Assembly: GCA_016617855.1 (NCBI GenBank)
Contig: JAECUM010001143.1
Coordinates: 89,214-153,213, forward strand
Source: Megalonaias nervosa
Lineage: Eukaryota; Mollusca; Bivalvia; Unionida; Unionidae
Reading direction: 5' to 3'
DNA length: 64,000 nt
The notes beneath the pieces are model-generated. The model was given only the letters and a program-made list of their open reading frames with translations. It had not been told where the DNA came from and made no database searches. Position numbers and translations under genes: made by a program. This document shows positions 12,083 through 21,494 of the stretch, in pieces; position 1 is the stretch's first letter; each line of letters starts with the position of its first letter.

Positions 12083-13272
12083 AAGGCTGGTGAATTTCCA
12101 TCAAGTAGATTGGGAAAAAAGAAACGAGCAATGGACAGAAAGATAGATAAACAGACAACAGCAATAAAAATAAAACTTAAGTGTACAAATTTCACAACAA
12201 CAAAACAACAAGCAAATAAACCTTATCCAAAGCTGCTGGATGGGGGATTTTTTCCAGTCATTACTGTACAAACCCTCCCGCAAGTGTATTACAGTACTTT
12301 CACCTCAGAAAAAAAATAGTCTACTATGAGGAAAGTACTCAGCCATGGCAGTTACTGCCAATAAGCAATTTTAATTCAAATTAAGAATAGAATGTAAAAA
12401 GTTATCTCAAAGACATTCACCTAGCCATCCAGACATACTGACTGAATGATGAAACATGCACAATTTGCACTGCAGAATTCAATAAATTTAATTTAAAGGT
12501 TAAAGAAAGGACACTTTGTGACAACAAAAATAACGGTGTGGGTGAATATCACATGAATCGTTTATTACAACACAAGGAAATAAATGTCACATAATCCTTA
12601 TTAAGTAGGTCTGTTGATGTATGATTCAATGATCATAAATATTCCTGCAAAGAAAGGCTGCATTAGCATATCTTCTGGCACGTGAACAGTACATCCATGT
12701 CATCAAGCATATCTTAATGCCTGCATACTGAGACAACAGTGTTATAGTTTGCATCAGTACCTCATTGAAGCTGGAATCGATACCTTATGACAGACATTTT
12801 TAAAAATAATTTTCTAAGGCACTTAACTTTTTCTTCCACTTTTAGGATCTGTGACAATCCTTGCTGTTGAAAAAAAATTAATATAAACTGTAATATAAAG
12901 GCTTTAAAAACTGCATTAATATCAGAAAAGTCTATACATCCCTTTTTGGAATCAAGCCCACTGTTTTTATATTTGATCTGCAAATATGTTGAAAAATGTA
13001 TCTATGGACTATGCAGTCTTACATTTCCATTTCTCATAAATCACTGTTCCAGCTCCATACAAACTTGATGCAAACTATTCATTTTTGCAAGTTAGAATTA
13101 ATAAAAACAAAATTTCTTGAGAAACAAACATGTGCAACTGAGCAAAGGTATTTACAAATACTCTTTGTCTCTAGCCAAGTTGGATGGGAGATAACGGAAA
13201 GGGACTGTCTTCAATCATTACATACCTCGAGGAACAGACTAGTGTCTTTGAGTATTTTACATTTAGTCGTAG

Positions 13273-13273
13273 T

Positions 13274-13306
<33 letters not shown>

Positions 13307-13312
13307 ACACAC
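13273..13312. repeat. (CA)n microsatellite
   Basis: About 20 CA units with one ATA interruption. Confidence 0.98.
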
Positions 13313-13886
13313 TTTCGTAACGAATCTGGTTACAAGTCATGGGTCTCCACTCCACCATTTTACACCTGTGCTAAAAAAAATATAATGTGGCACTGGAAAA
13401 AACTGTTTGAACACGTTTTCTCTATTAAACATGTACAGAATGAACATGTGGGAGGAAATCAAATTATCTACCGATCACGAGAAAGACTTTGCAGGCGGCG
13501 AACAAAAAATACAATAAAATACCTCTCGGCCCTGTGGGTTGGAACGAGGGTAACGTCTGAAAGGGCGTAACTCCAAATCGTGACTAGTCTACCTGTCTTA
13601 AATTACACGTAAAGAAAACATGTACAAACGCTGGTATGAAGTACAGCAGGTGCAACTAATTATCAACATACAATTCTCCGCATCAGCATGTATACATTAT
13701 CCGCATGAATGTAAAATTATAAGATTCTTTGATTTTTTTTTTTTTTCTTCAAACACAACATAAGTCCTAACATTCTAAAAATAGAAACTTTATTTACTTT
13801 CCCGTTGACCCCATGGTTTGACATATATTGGTAAAGTTTTGGAATACACGATACAACAAAGAAAACTGTGTGAAAAGAAACTAACT

Positions 13887-14068
13887 CACCTATCTTTGTG
13901 GAGCAGAATTATTTTCTCAGGATGTAGATGAAGTTTTCTTGCAAGAATGTTTCGGAGATAGCACAATGTGTCTTCCTGTTTAACACACACTTCGATTGTA
14001 CCTCCAGTAACGGGACATACAACTAATTTCATTTCCCGTCTTGCTGAACTTTCATGACCGAGCGCCAT
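13887..14068 (-). CDS. MIDN: First coding exon of a midnolin-like ubiquitin-domain protein
   Basis: Read on the minus strand, the exon starts at an ATG at 14068 in good context (ACAATGG: A at -3, G at +4) and encodes about 60 residues. An upstream in-frame ATG at 14095 gives nine extra residues and is less likely. After a short leader, residues from about 14 onward (MKLVVCPVTGGTIEV) form the first strands and helix of a ubiquitin-like beta-grasp. The segment ends ILLHKD, which corresponds to the LLHKD of vertebrate midnolin at the same place in its ubiquitin-like domain. The coding sequence then meets a strong 5' splice site (AAGATAG/GTGAGT-like, exon end at about 13887, phase 2). Midnolin is a nuclear, proteasome-associated protein and an immediate-early gene product in vertebrates, and it promotes ubiquitin-independent degradation of transcription factors. 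The remaining exons were not found to the left. The alternative is another ubiquitin-like protein, but the LLHKD match and position favour midnolin. Confidence 0.62.
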
Positions 14069-14125
14069 TGTGTAGATAGTAATACAACAATCCAAGTTAA
14101 TTATATGATATTGTAATCTCTTATC

Positions 14126-14133
14126 TTTTTATA
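14126..14133 (-). promoter_or_regulatory. TATA-box-like element upstream of the MIDN-like exon
   Basis: The minus strand reads TATAAAAA here, about 60 bp upstream of the chosen ATG at 14068. This predicts a start of transcription near 14100 and a very short 5' UTR. A minus-strand CCAAT sits further upstream at about 14255 (ATTGG on the plus strand). In AT-rich DNA such motifs can be chance. Confidence 0.4.
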
Positions 14134-14520
14134 TTTGGTTTCTAAAGAAAGTTTAACTGTTTTAAAGTCGTTTCCAATAAACAGTTTTCACCACGCTACA
14201 GCTCAAAGGGTCTATCTCACACTATCAGTAGGCTAAGGTCTTGAAACATTCTTATTGGACACTCGCAATTGGGTCGGCTCACTAATGCCACTATTGCAGG
14301 GGTGTTTAGCTTAAAAATGCCGCTGGTTCTTAGTTACAACGTCTGTAAAATTCCCAGAACAAATATTTTTATTATACGTATACTTTAAAGTAATTTTATG
14401 CGTGAATACCATCCTTAAATGATAAAATATTTTGACTTAAATTGTAAATGAACTATACAATTATTTACATTTTACCTCTAAAAAAGTAGTTCCGCCTATT
14501 AGTCTCCCAAAGACTACCAA

Positions 14521-14528
14521 TGACGTCA
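14521..14528. promoter_or_regulatory. Perfect CRE palindrome TGACGTCA
   Basis: CREB/ATF consensus site about 450 bp upstream of the MIDN-like ATG, with a CACGTG E-box 10 bp away at 14538-14543. Confidence 0.6.
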
Positions 14529-14716
14529 ATGCGTAATCACGTGTATTTGTTGTTATCAATGAAGTCGGCGAGATGGGATCAACAAAACACACAGGCAAAC
14601 TTGTCAGTTTGTTTTGATTCATTTACTACACCATCTACGCAAAGGAAAGCCCTGCATTAATAAGTAGGATTTCATTGATCGGCGATCTCTGGCATAACCA
14701 ATAGAACTTCACATGC

Positions 14717-14724
14717 TGACGTCA
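14717..14724. promoter_or_regulatory. Perfect CRE palindrome TGACGTCA
   Basis: Second CREB/ATF consensus site, about 650 bp upstream of the MIDN-like ATG, followed by CAGTCAGC. A CRE-like TGACGTAA lies at 14946-14953. Confidence 0.55.
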
Positions 14725-15158
14725 GTCAGCAGTGAACAATAATTAACATAGATGTTGTAGTTGCAAATATTAAATCTGTACAATGGTCATCTTGCCAGCA
14801 GTGCGTATCAATAAAACTGAGGTTATTACTTGAATAATTTATATTTGATATTCTTGTCTATAACACAAAGATATTTTTAGAGGTAGGAGATTAAAAATAT
14901 GAATTTTGTTTTTGTGAACTATCGATTTCTGTACCTTTTGCCTGATGACGTAAAATTTAATAAACCATGCATCAGGTGTACGTCGCCCCTAAATAAAATA
15001 TCATGTTTTACTGAATGAAGTACTGTTTACATTTGACCCCTTTCAATATGTTTATATGTCCCGAAGAAATATTGATCTGCATGACCTTCAGCTTTGATCT
15101 TCATCACCATGGCCAGTCATAATAACATCGCTCTTGGCAACATTCAGATATCGGTTTC

Positions 15159-15178
15159 TGACGTCAGTTGTCACGTGA
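15159..15178. promoter_or_regulatory. CRE plus E-box pair
   Basis: TGACGTCA at 15159-15166 and the palindrome TCACGTGA at 15171-15178 are four bases apart. They are about 1.1 kb upstream of the MIDN-like ATG. A further CRE is at 16057-16064. The pairing repeats the arrangement at 14521-14543. Confidence 0.55.
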
Positions 15179-16222
15179 CGGTTCACAACAGGGCCGTTAT
15201 GCTGGTTTTTTCTGTTTTGCGAATTTGCAGGCGAAGAACCACAGATGTATAGATGAAACTCGTGGAATCTTACTTACTGTACTTTTACTTTTACAGAATG
15301 TACGAAGTAACAGGATTGTAGAAAAATATGAACGAACTCCTGTACTTCGAAAAGATATAACTTTTTTGTGTGGTAAATAATGGGGGTGTGGGGATGTGGA
15401 TATAATCCACATTTCCAGCAGCAATAGAATGCACATTTCCAGTTACAAATACACGACCAAAGCTTCTTTTCTCCGACAGTAAAATCTGTGGAATTCCAAA
15501 GATAGTATATTTTTTATGGATAGACCTTGACTTTATTTGGGTTTATGCAAGACTGAAAATAATACTTTTGGGTGATTATCAGACTTTACATTTTATTTTT
15601 CTCCGGGTGCAGTTAATTATTAGACTGAGAATACTTTTTTGTAGGCGTCATCATAGGCAATAGTGTAATCAGATTTGTTTATTTGTTTGCTTGGTTGGCT
15701 GGCTGGCTTGTAGCTTGATACAATAATAGACTGCCTTGTTTTGGGAGGTTGGAGGGGGATTTGTCCAGTTAAAATAACTTTACCCTGACACCAATACCTG
15801 CAGACAATTTTCAGTGACCTCGTATTTGAGTGCCATGTTATGGGGGAGGGGAGAGAGAGGAATGAAGAAGACTAATAGTTCTTACATGCGCTGACACTTT
15901 CATAGATCCTACATTTTGGAATTTTTTTTTTTTTTTCTTGGTGGTGGTGTTTTATTACAGTTTGACGTAGGCTCCGAAGGTTGCGTCAAAGCTTCGCCAG
16001 AACACACGAAACTCCCACCGCCTACAGCCTACATCACAACAATGTTTGAAGAACTATGACGTCAGATGCACTCGGGCTATTTTCTTTGTTCTTTTGCATG
16101 CTTTATTTGCAAAAGAATGCAATAGATAGGCAAATGGGTCTACAGATAATCTGCAATCGTAGAGAGGTTGCATGCATGCTTATGATGCCGTTAATTTGTC
16201 ATATCGCAGAAATAACCTGCTC

Positions 16223-16445
16223 AGTACCGTATGTACTCGCTTATAAGTCGAGTTCAACTGCAAAATGCACTGTCCCAGATCTACCGTGGCATAATGCGCT
16301 GGCAGATCTAGGTCTGTGCAGTTTTTAGAAGTAATAAGTAGAACACACCAAATATACCCTGGTCTGCAGGCGCATTATACTATGGCAGATAAGGATCTTT
16401 GTTGTTTGCAATTTGACTTAACTTATAAGCAAAGCCGTGCGGTAA
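16223..16445. mobile_element. Palindromic MITE, family P copy 3
   Basis: Left terminus ACCGTATGTACTCGCTTATA is intact. The core has the GATCTACC and GGCAGATC blocks. The right terminus is degraded to CTTATAAGCAAAGCCGTGCG. Confidence 0.8.
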
Positions 16446-16500
16446 GTGAAAATATGAGGAGGGTTTGGAAGATATTTCACTATTATAAATAGTAATGCAA

Positions 16501-16546
16501 GTACATACATACATACATACATACATACATACATACATACATACAT
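16501..16546. repeat. (TACA)n microsatellite, left of SINE B copy 4
   Basis: About 11 TACA units abutting the 5' end of the SINE. A sister array lies on its other side. Confidence 0.97.
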
Positions 16547-16796
16547 AGGGGCCCCGAGTGGCCGAGTAGTCTAAAGCGCTCACCATTACGGATCATTGCC
16601 ATCTCACCTCTGTCTGCGTAGGTTCGAGTCTCAGGTTCGGCCAATGTGGGCATGTGAGAAAGCTTGCCAGTAGCTTCTCGTGGGTCGGGGGTGGGGTTTC
16701 CGGGTTCTTCCTCCACCATTTATACTGGACGCCATGTATAGCCTATCCTGTGCTGAAAAATGGAGTTAAACCCTACAAGAACAACAACAACATGCA
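16547..16796 (+). mobile_element. SINE family B copy 4, best-preserved full-length copy
   Basis: Starts GGGGCCCCGAGTGGCCGAGT, a tRNA-Leu/Ser-like acceptor and A box. A long variable region and the B box GGTTCGAGTCTC follow. The body contains AGAAAGCTTGCCAGTAGCTT, CTTCCTCCACCATTTATAC, CATGTATAGCC and GCTGAAAAATGG. It ends with an ACAACAACAACA tail. It serves as the reference copy for this window. It lies between two (TACA)n arrays. Confidence 0.92.
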
Positions 16797-16797
16797 T

Positions 16798-16857
16798 TAT
16801 ACATACATACATACATACATACATACATACATACATACATACATACATACATACATG
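16798..16857. repeat. (TACA)n microsatellite, right of SINE B copy 4
   Basis: About 14 TACA units after ATGCATTA. With the left array it brackets the SINE. Confidence 0.97.
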
Positions 16858-16917
16858 TAGAAAAAAAAATCATTTGATAGCTGAATTACTTTGTCACATT
16901 CACAATATAGTGTAAAA

Positions 16918-17090
16918 TACAAGTTTGGTTTGGTTTGGTTTGATGTGTTACGGCACAGCAACACGAAAAGATTGCCAGATGTCAAGAGAAGTGGAATAAA
17001 GTACCTTGTCCAAGGACACAGCTCGACAACCGACTCGGGTCCATCCGATGACATGACTAGATTCCGCACCCTTCTAGTCACAAATCAGGT
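16918..17090 (-). mobile_element. SINE-like fragment with (GGTTT)n tail (family E)
   Basis: On the minus strand the segment reads through GTCATCGGATGG, TGTGTCCTTGGACAAGGTAC and TTGCTGTGCCGTAACACATC, and ends in a run of AAACC units (TTTGGTTTGG on the plus strand). The CCTTGGACAAGG motif is shared by many invertebrate SINE central domains. The head is not clearly tRNA-like. Class assignment is inference. Confidence 0.5.
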
Positions 17091-17409
17091 ATGCCAGCTA
17101 CTGAGCAACGCAGAGCTTCTCTGTAAACGACACACAAGCAAGAGGAATAATAGATTCATTCAACATCTTTCCAATCTTTCATGGCTAACAGTTGTAAATA
17201 CCAAATATTTATACGGTCAGTACCACTTCTAGCGGTAGGGTTAAGTGTACAGTGTCGTAATTTCAGTGACGTGATATTTCGTTTCAAAAGAGTTGACGTT
17301 AAAACAAATGCAAGAGTGAAAGCTAAGTGATATTATTTTTGGGGGGTGCATGGGGGATACATGAAACCCCCTTCACCCCAGCCACATCCCAAAGGCCATT
17401 GGTCAGACC

Positions 17410-17445
17410 AAGAGTGGTATCGAAAATTTCCGTTACTTAAATATG

Positions 17446-17490
<45 letters not shown>

Positions 17491-17546
17491 GCGCGTGTGT
17501 GAAGTATGAAGAACACATTTAAGTAGCGGAAATTGTTGATACTCAT
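17410..17546. repeat. Palindrome with (CA)n(CG)n(TG)n core
   Basis: The centre is a run of about 13 CA, 10 CG and 4 TG units (17448-17500). The flanks form an inverted repeat: GTGGTATCGAAAATTTCCGT and ACTTAAATATGTTC on the left against GAACACATTTAAGTAGCGGA and AATTGTTGATAC on the right. Alternating purine-pyrimidine DNA of this kind favours Z-DNA, and the arms can extrude a cruciform. Confidence 0.85.
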
Positions 17547-18580
17547 ACAAGTGTGTGCGTATGTGCGTGTACAATTGAATCATACTCTTTTAGTTATGTA
17601 TAGTGTCACACATTAATGTCACAGGTTAAAATGAATGATCGTACTCAGGATATGTATCCTTTAAAACATCCGACTCGACAATTATGCATATAACATTACG
17701 ACATAGATTCTTTTAAGACACAGTACCTTTGTCACATTAGTCAGATTTCATGGACAAATTTTTATTTAACCACAGGTTCCCAGGAATCATCCAAAGATGC
17801 GACCATTTATAGTGTGGCTTTCGAAAAAGAAAGACGTTAAACATCAAAGAGAGGGGCAGATAAAACATTCACTATGAGGGAGAGTGAAAAAACTAAGATG
17901 GTTGCAGATGATGAATTCACTACGAAGGAGAGTGAAAATATATGAAAAATTTCATGTATACAGCAAGTATAGGAATTAATTTAAAGGTGCAACTCATCAT
18001 AACAGTCAAAATTTGATACATAAATAAATTATTGGAAACGTTATCTCATCAGAATAAACCAAAAAAGTAGTGAGCATAACGATGCCACAGCTGTACTCTG
18101 CATGACGTATTTTTCAACAACGTACTCACCAGGCATCTTATTACCTCGTCAAGGATGGGTTAGTTATGAAAACCCTTTCAAGAATATTTTGAGATTATTT
18201 ATAAATCTTCAGCCTTTACAGACTTGTAATAGATTAGTTGGATGGAAACATTTTTCACCAAATCATGCACATGCAAAGAGAAGAGAAAGTATGTCGGGTA
18301 GCGTTTTCAAGCGATTTCGTGCAAGTAGCGTAGCTAGGAAACCCAAAGAGACGGTGTGCTTTGGATGGTGGTGAAATGATGTCACGGAGAAAGAAAAAAG
18401 ATAATTAAATTATTTGGCCAGGTTATTTTTGTAATTTAAGGGTGCGATTGCATCTGCATCTTATCTGGGCTGTGAATTTAGTAGTGGTAGTAGTAGTAGT
18501 ATATGATGTCATTCGTCTATAATGCCGTGCGAAGTTCAAATGAAATAAAGGGCATCTGCAAATAGAAACAAGATTATCGA
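17547..18580. other. No recognisable gene
   Basis: Single-copy looking sequence. A 26-bp phrase with ACTA(T/C)GA(G/A)GGAGAGTGAAAA is repeated at about 17870 and 17919. ORF 18102-18374 has no motif. The end holds a GTAGTAGTAGTA run. Confidence 0.4.

Positions 18581-18634
<54 letters not shown>
18581..18634. repeat. (TG)n(AG)n compound microsatellite
   Basis: About 6 TG units followed by about 21 GA units. Confidence 0.98.
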
Positions 18635-18637
<3 letters not shown>

Positions 18638-19432
18638 CACCATTAATTTTGCCCAACACCACAATCCACGGTTATCAATAATCTCATTCATAATGTCTAA
18701 CCCTATCTCGACAAAAAATTTGATCGCATTAATCATTACAATATTTTGTACGATACTGACGCACAATCACACTATTTAGAATTCTGTAGTATCAGCTTTG
18801 ACATTCACGCTCCAACGTGAGTTTTCAGTTTGTCAGCCATGAACGATGACATCATGTCTCAGGACAGAACTTTCCTTATTTGGACAATATAACTTTCTCC
18901 CCTGACATTAAAGCCAATCCTGAAGCAATATTCCTGTGATGTATTCGGCTTTTCAAAGTCGGTCACTGACCGTGTGACGTCACTACATGTATGATAGATA
19001 TTTAATGAAATCGTGTGGTTCAGGCAAATATTAATGAGAAATTTTACTGTATTCGCGTCGGAATCGCAAAGTAGTAAATGGGTAGTCTATGACTATACGA
19101 GACCAATAGTTAAATTTAAAATGGCTTGATCTTGCAGCTGTGGGCTGTCGCCCATGCGCACAGTTCATACACAGCAGATATAATAAAAGGATTCGCTGTT
19201 TAATTAAAAGTATTACTCTCTCAAAGATTATAATCTAACTGCTGGACTACTTTCTTTACTACTGCGTAAAGCTTCCTGATTCCTCGACCACGTATTGATT
19301 GGCCACTTCCACACGTACTATATGAAAGAAATACGCTATTGTGTCACGAGTCCACTTCCTCAATGACAGTTTTTGATTGTTTCGTTTGTTTGTTCAGAGA
19401 TTTGGTGTTGGCATGGCATGTGCATATAAGCA
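18635..19432. other. No recognisable gene; one CRE site
   Basis: Single-copy looking sequence. A perfect TGACGTCA lies at 18975-18982. No coding segment is supported. Confidence 0.4.
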
Positions 19433-19668
19433 GGGCTTCGGAGTGCCTGAGTGCTCTAAGATGCTAGTCTTTACTGATCACTAACACTTCATTCATGCTC
19501 ACATGGGTTAGAGTCTCAGGCTTGGAAAACGTGGGTATGTAAGAAAGCTTGCCGGTAGCTTCCGGTGGGTCGGTGGTTCTTCTCGGGGTTCTCTCTGGTT
19601 CTTCATCCACCAAATATACTGACCACCATGTATAGCCTATCATTTGCTGAAATGGGGTATTAAATCCA
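19433..19668 (+). mobile_element. SINE family B copy 5
   Basis: Full-length but diverged copy starting GGGCTTCGGAGTGCCTGAGT, with B box GGGTTAGAGTC, AGAAAGCTTGCCGGTAGCTT and CATGTATAGCC. Confidence 0.85.
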
Positions 19669-19771
19669 TCATATCTTTTTAATACTCCTGCCAAAGTAAC
19701 ATTAAGATATTTCTACTATGATACTCGCTGTAGTTCTGACACTCTTGGTTAAGGAAAAATATAGTCTAAAT

Positions 19772-19902
19772 CTGTGGGGTGGGGTTGCGGTGGGATTACC
19801 GAGGGGGCGCGCTAATGCTGAATAATGCTTTGTACGGGGTGAGGAAGAGGGCGCTGAGGATAACAAAGGGGGCGGTAGCTGGAAAAAGTTTGAGAACCAC
19901 TG
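19772..19902. mobile_element. hAT-type MITE copy 2 (inverted relative to copy 1)
   Basis: The right end reads AAAAAGTTTGAGAACCACTG, the inverse of the hAT-like terminus seen at 9449. Flanking 8-mers are GTCTAAAT at 19764-19771 and ATCTAAAT at 19903-19910, a 7 of 8 match. The interior is G-rich on this strand, as expected for an inverted copy of the C-rich element. Confidence 0.82.
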
Positions 19903-19961
19903 ATCTAAATGGATCTATCAGAACAACGTATAGGTACTTTCAGTGTGAAAGGGCAACCATC

Positions 19962-20176
19962 TGTACTCGCTTGTAAGTAGAGGCAAACTGCAAACAACAA
20001 AAGATTCTGATCTGCCATAGCATAATGCTTATGCAGATCAGAGTCTATATTGTTTGTTCTACTGATTACTCCCAACAAACAGCACAGACCCAGATCTGCC
20101 GGCACATTATGCGACAGCAGATCTGGGTCTGTCCAATTTACAGTTGAGTCGGCTTATAAGCGAGTACATACGGTAT
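19962..20176. mobile_element. Palindromic MITE, family P copy 4
   Basis: Best-preserved interior: GATTCTGATCTGCC, GCATAATGC, TTGTTTGTTCTACTGATTAC and CAGCAGATCTGGGTCTG. The right terminus GGCTTATAAGCGAGTACATA then CGGTAT is intact. Confidence 0.85.
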
Positions 20177-20381
20177 GTCAAACTAATAAGAATCGCACAA
20201 TTTTAAATGGATAAAACACCGAAAAAATAGATATATGTTTTTGTTTGCAAGAAACCCGTTCTTCAAATGAACTCCCAACCGTATGAAAAAATGAATGGTG
20301 ATGGGAAGCACGCTTCAATGGAAACTGTAAAAACAGTACTGGGATAGGAATTCTGTTTGATTCCACGTTTCAACCAAAGGT

Positions 20382-20611
20382 TGTTTTTGTAGAGTTTAAC
20401 GCTATTTTTCAGCACATGATAGCAAGTATAAATGGTGGATGAAAAACCCGGGAAACCCTTGGAAGAACCAGTGACCCACGAGAAGCTACTGGCAGGTTTT
20501 CTCACATACCCACATTGGCCGAACCCTAGACTCGAACCAATGCAGACAGAGGTGAGATGACCGTGACCCGTAACGGTGAGCGCTTTAGACCACTCGGCCA
20601 CTCGGGGCCCC
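20382..20611 (-). mobile_element. SINE family B copy 6
   Basis: Full-length minus-strand copy. On the plus strand it runs from TGTTTTTGTAGAGTTTAACG to CACTCGGCCACTCGGGGCCC. A near-perfect TSD TCAAC(C/T)AAAGGT (11 of 12) lies at 20370-20381 and 20612-20623. Confidence 0.88.
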
Positions 20612-20695
20612 TCAACTAAAGGTAATACTCGTGAGGTTTCTGATTGTGGTCGGAAATGTGGATGATTTAGATACCACCTTTGCAAACATCTAAGG

Positions 20696-21180
20696 GCCAA
20701 ATGTTGATAATCTAGGTTTTATTGTCAAGGTGGAAGGGCTAAATATTGAAGATCCAGTTTCACTGGCATGGTGGAATGGCCTAATATTGATAATCCAGGC
20801 TTCACTTGCAAGGTGGAAGGACATAATATTGATAATCCACGTTTTATTGGAAGGGCCTAATATTGATGATCCAGGTTTCACTGGCAAAGTGGAAGGACCT
20901 AATATTGATGATCAAGGTTTCACTGGCAAGGTGGAATGGCCTAATATTGATGATCCAGGTTTCACTGGCAAAGTGTAAGGGCCTAATATTGATAATCCAC
21001 GTTTTATAGGCGAGATGGAAGGGCCTAATATTTATGATCCAAGTTTCACTGGCAAAGTGGAAGGACCTAATATTGTTGATCCAGGTTTCACTGGTTAGGA
21101 GGAAGGGCCTAATTTTGATAATCCAGGTTTCGCTGGCAAGGTGGAAGGGCCTAATATTGATGATTCAGGTATTATTGGTG
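20696..21180. repeat. 42-bp minisatellite, about 11.5 copies, running into an L1-like LINE
   Basis: The unit GTGGAAGGGCCTAATATTGA, TGATCCAGGTTTCACTGGCA, AG repeats with moderate divergence. Its length is a multiple of three, and on the plus strand it reads as a 14-residue unit (VEGPNIDDPGFTGK) in several copies. The last unit continues in frame into the LINE endonuclease remnant. Stops in several copies argue against a current protein. Confidence 0.93.
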
Positions 21181-21475
21181 AGGTGGATGAATTTACAAAT
21201 GATAATAATCCAGAACTGCTTATAAATAATGGGGATTTTGATACCATAATTGATCCGACATTAGATAAACAACGCGGAAATGCTAACCCAAAACAATGCA
21301 TCAGAAAAAGTTTAATAAAGTCGATAGATTAGGACGGTCTCATTGATACGTGGCATAATCTTGATCCTGGGGTGAAGCAATATACACGGCATCAAAACCA
21401 TTCTTCTCTCATATTTTGCAAGTTAGATTATTTTTCAATCTCTGCCAGATTTATACGTATTATTTGAAAGAGTGG
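21181..21475 (+). pseudogene. L1-like LINE endonuclease remnant
   Basis: The plus strand encodes the C-terminal part of an apurinic endonuclease-like domain. Visible are INNGDFDTIIDP (the GDFN catalytic motif, here GDFD), then DGLIDTWHNLDPG and FCKLDYFSIS. These match, in order, the GDFN, DxWR and SRLDYFLIS blocks of L1-clade ORF2. A stop lies between the GDFD block and the DTWH block. The N-terminal half is missing and its place is taken by the minisatellite. Confidence 0.85.
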
Positions 21476-21494
21476 CATACTGTCCTAGTAAACG

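Larger units (their letters stand above)
14134..16215. other. Upstream region of the MIDN-like gene; no second gene recognised
   Basis: About 2 kb with more CG dinucleotides than its surroundings and holding four TGACGTCA and two CACGTG sites. The ORFs at 15168-15380 (plus) and 15197-15436 (minus) overlap each other and show no family motif. A polypyrimidine-AG at about 15295 looks like a 3' splice site, but there is no supporting exon. It could be a divergent promoter; I cannot show a divergent gene. Confidence 0.4.

Noticed and set aside
12762..12983. Possible exon 2 of the MIDN-like gene (polypyrimidine-AG then a short open segment near 12810-12870, minus)
   Set aside because: In the phase set by exon 1 the segment does not continue a ubiquitin-like fold and meets a stop.
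13184..13570. 128-129 codon overlapping ORFs
   Set aside because: They owe their length to the (CA)n tract at 13273-13312, which reads as His-Thr repeats.
16547..16640. Possible tRNA-Leu or tRNA-Ser gene
   Set aside because: It is the head of SINE B. The variable region is too long and unpaired, and the copies are dispersed.
20263..20700. 145-codon minus-strand ORF
   Set aside because: It is mostly a SINE B copy read in an open frame. The same peptide phrases recur at other SINE B loci.
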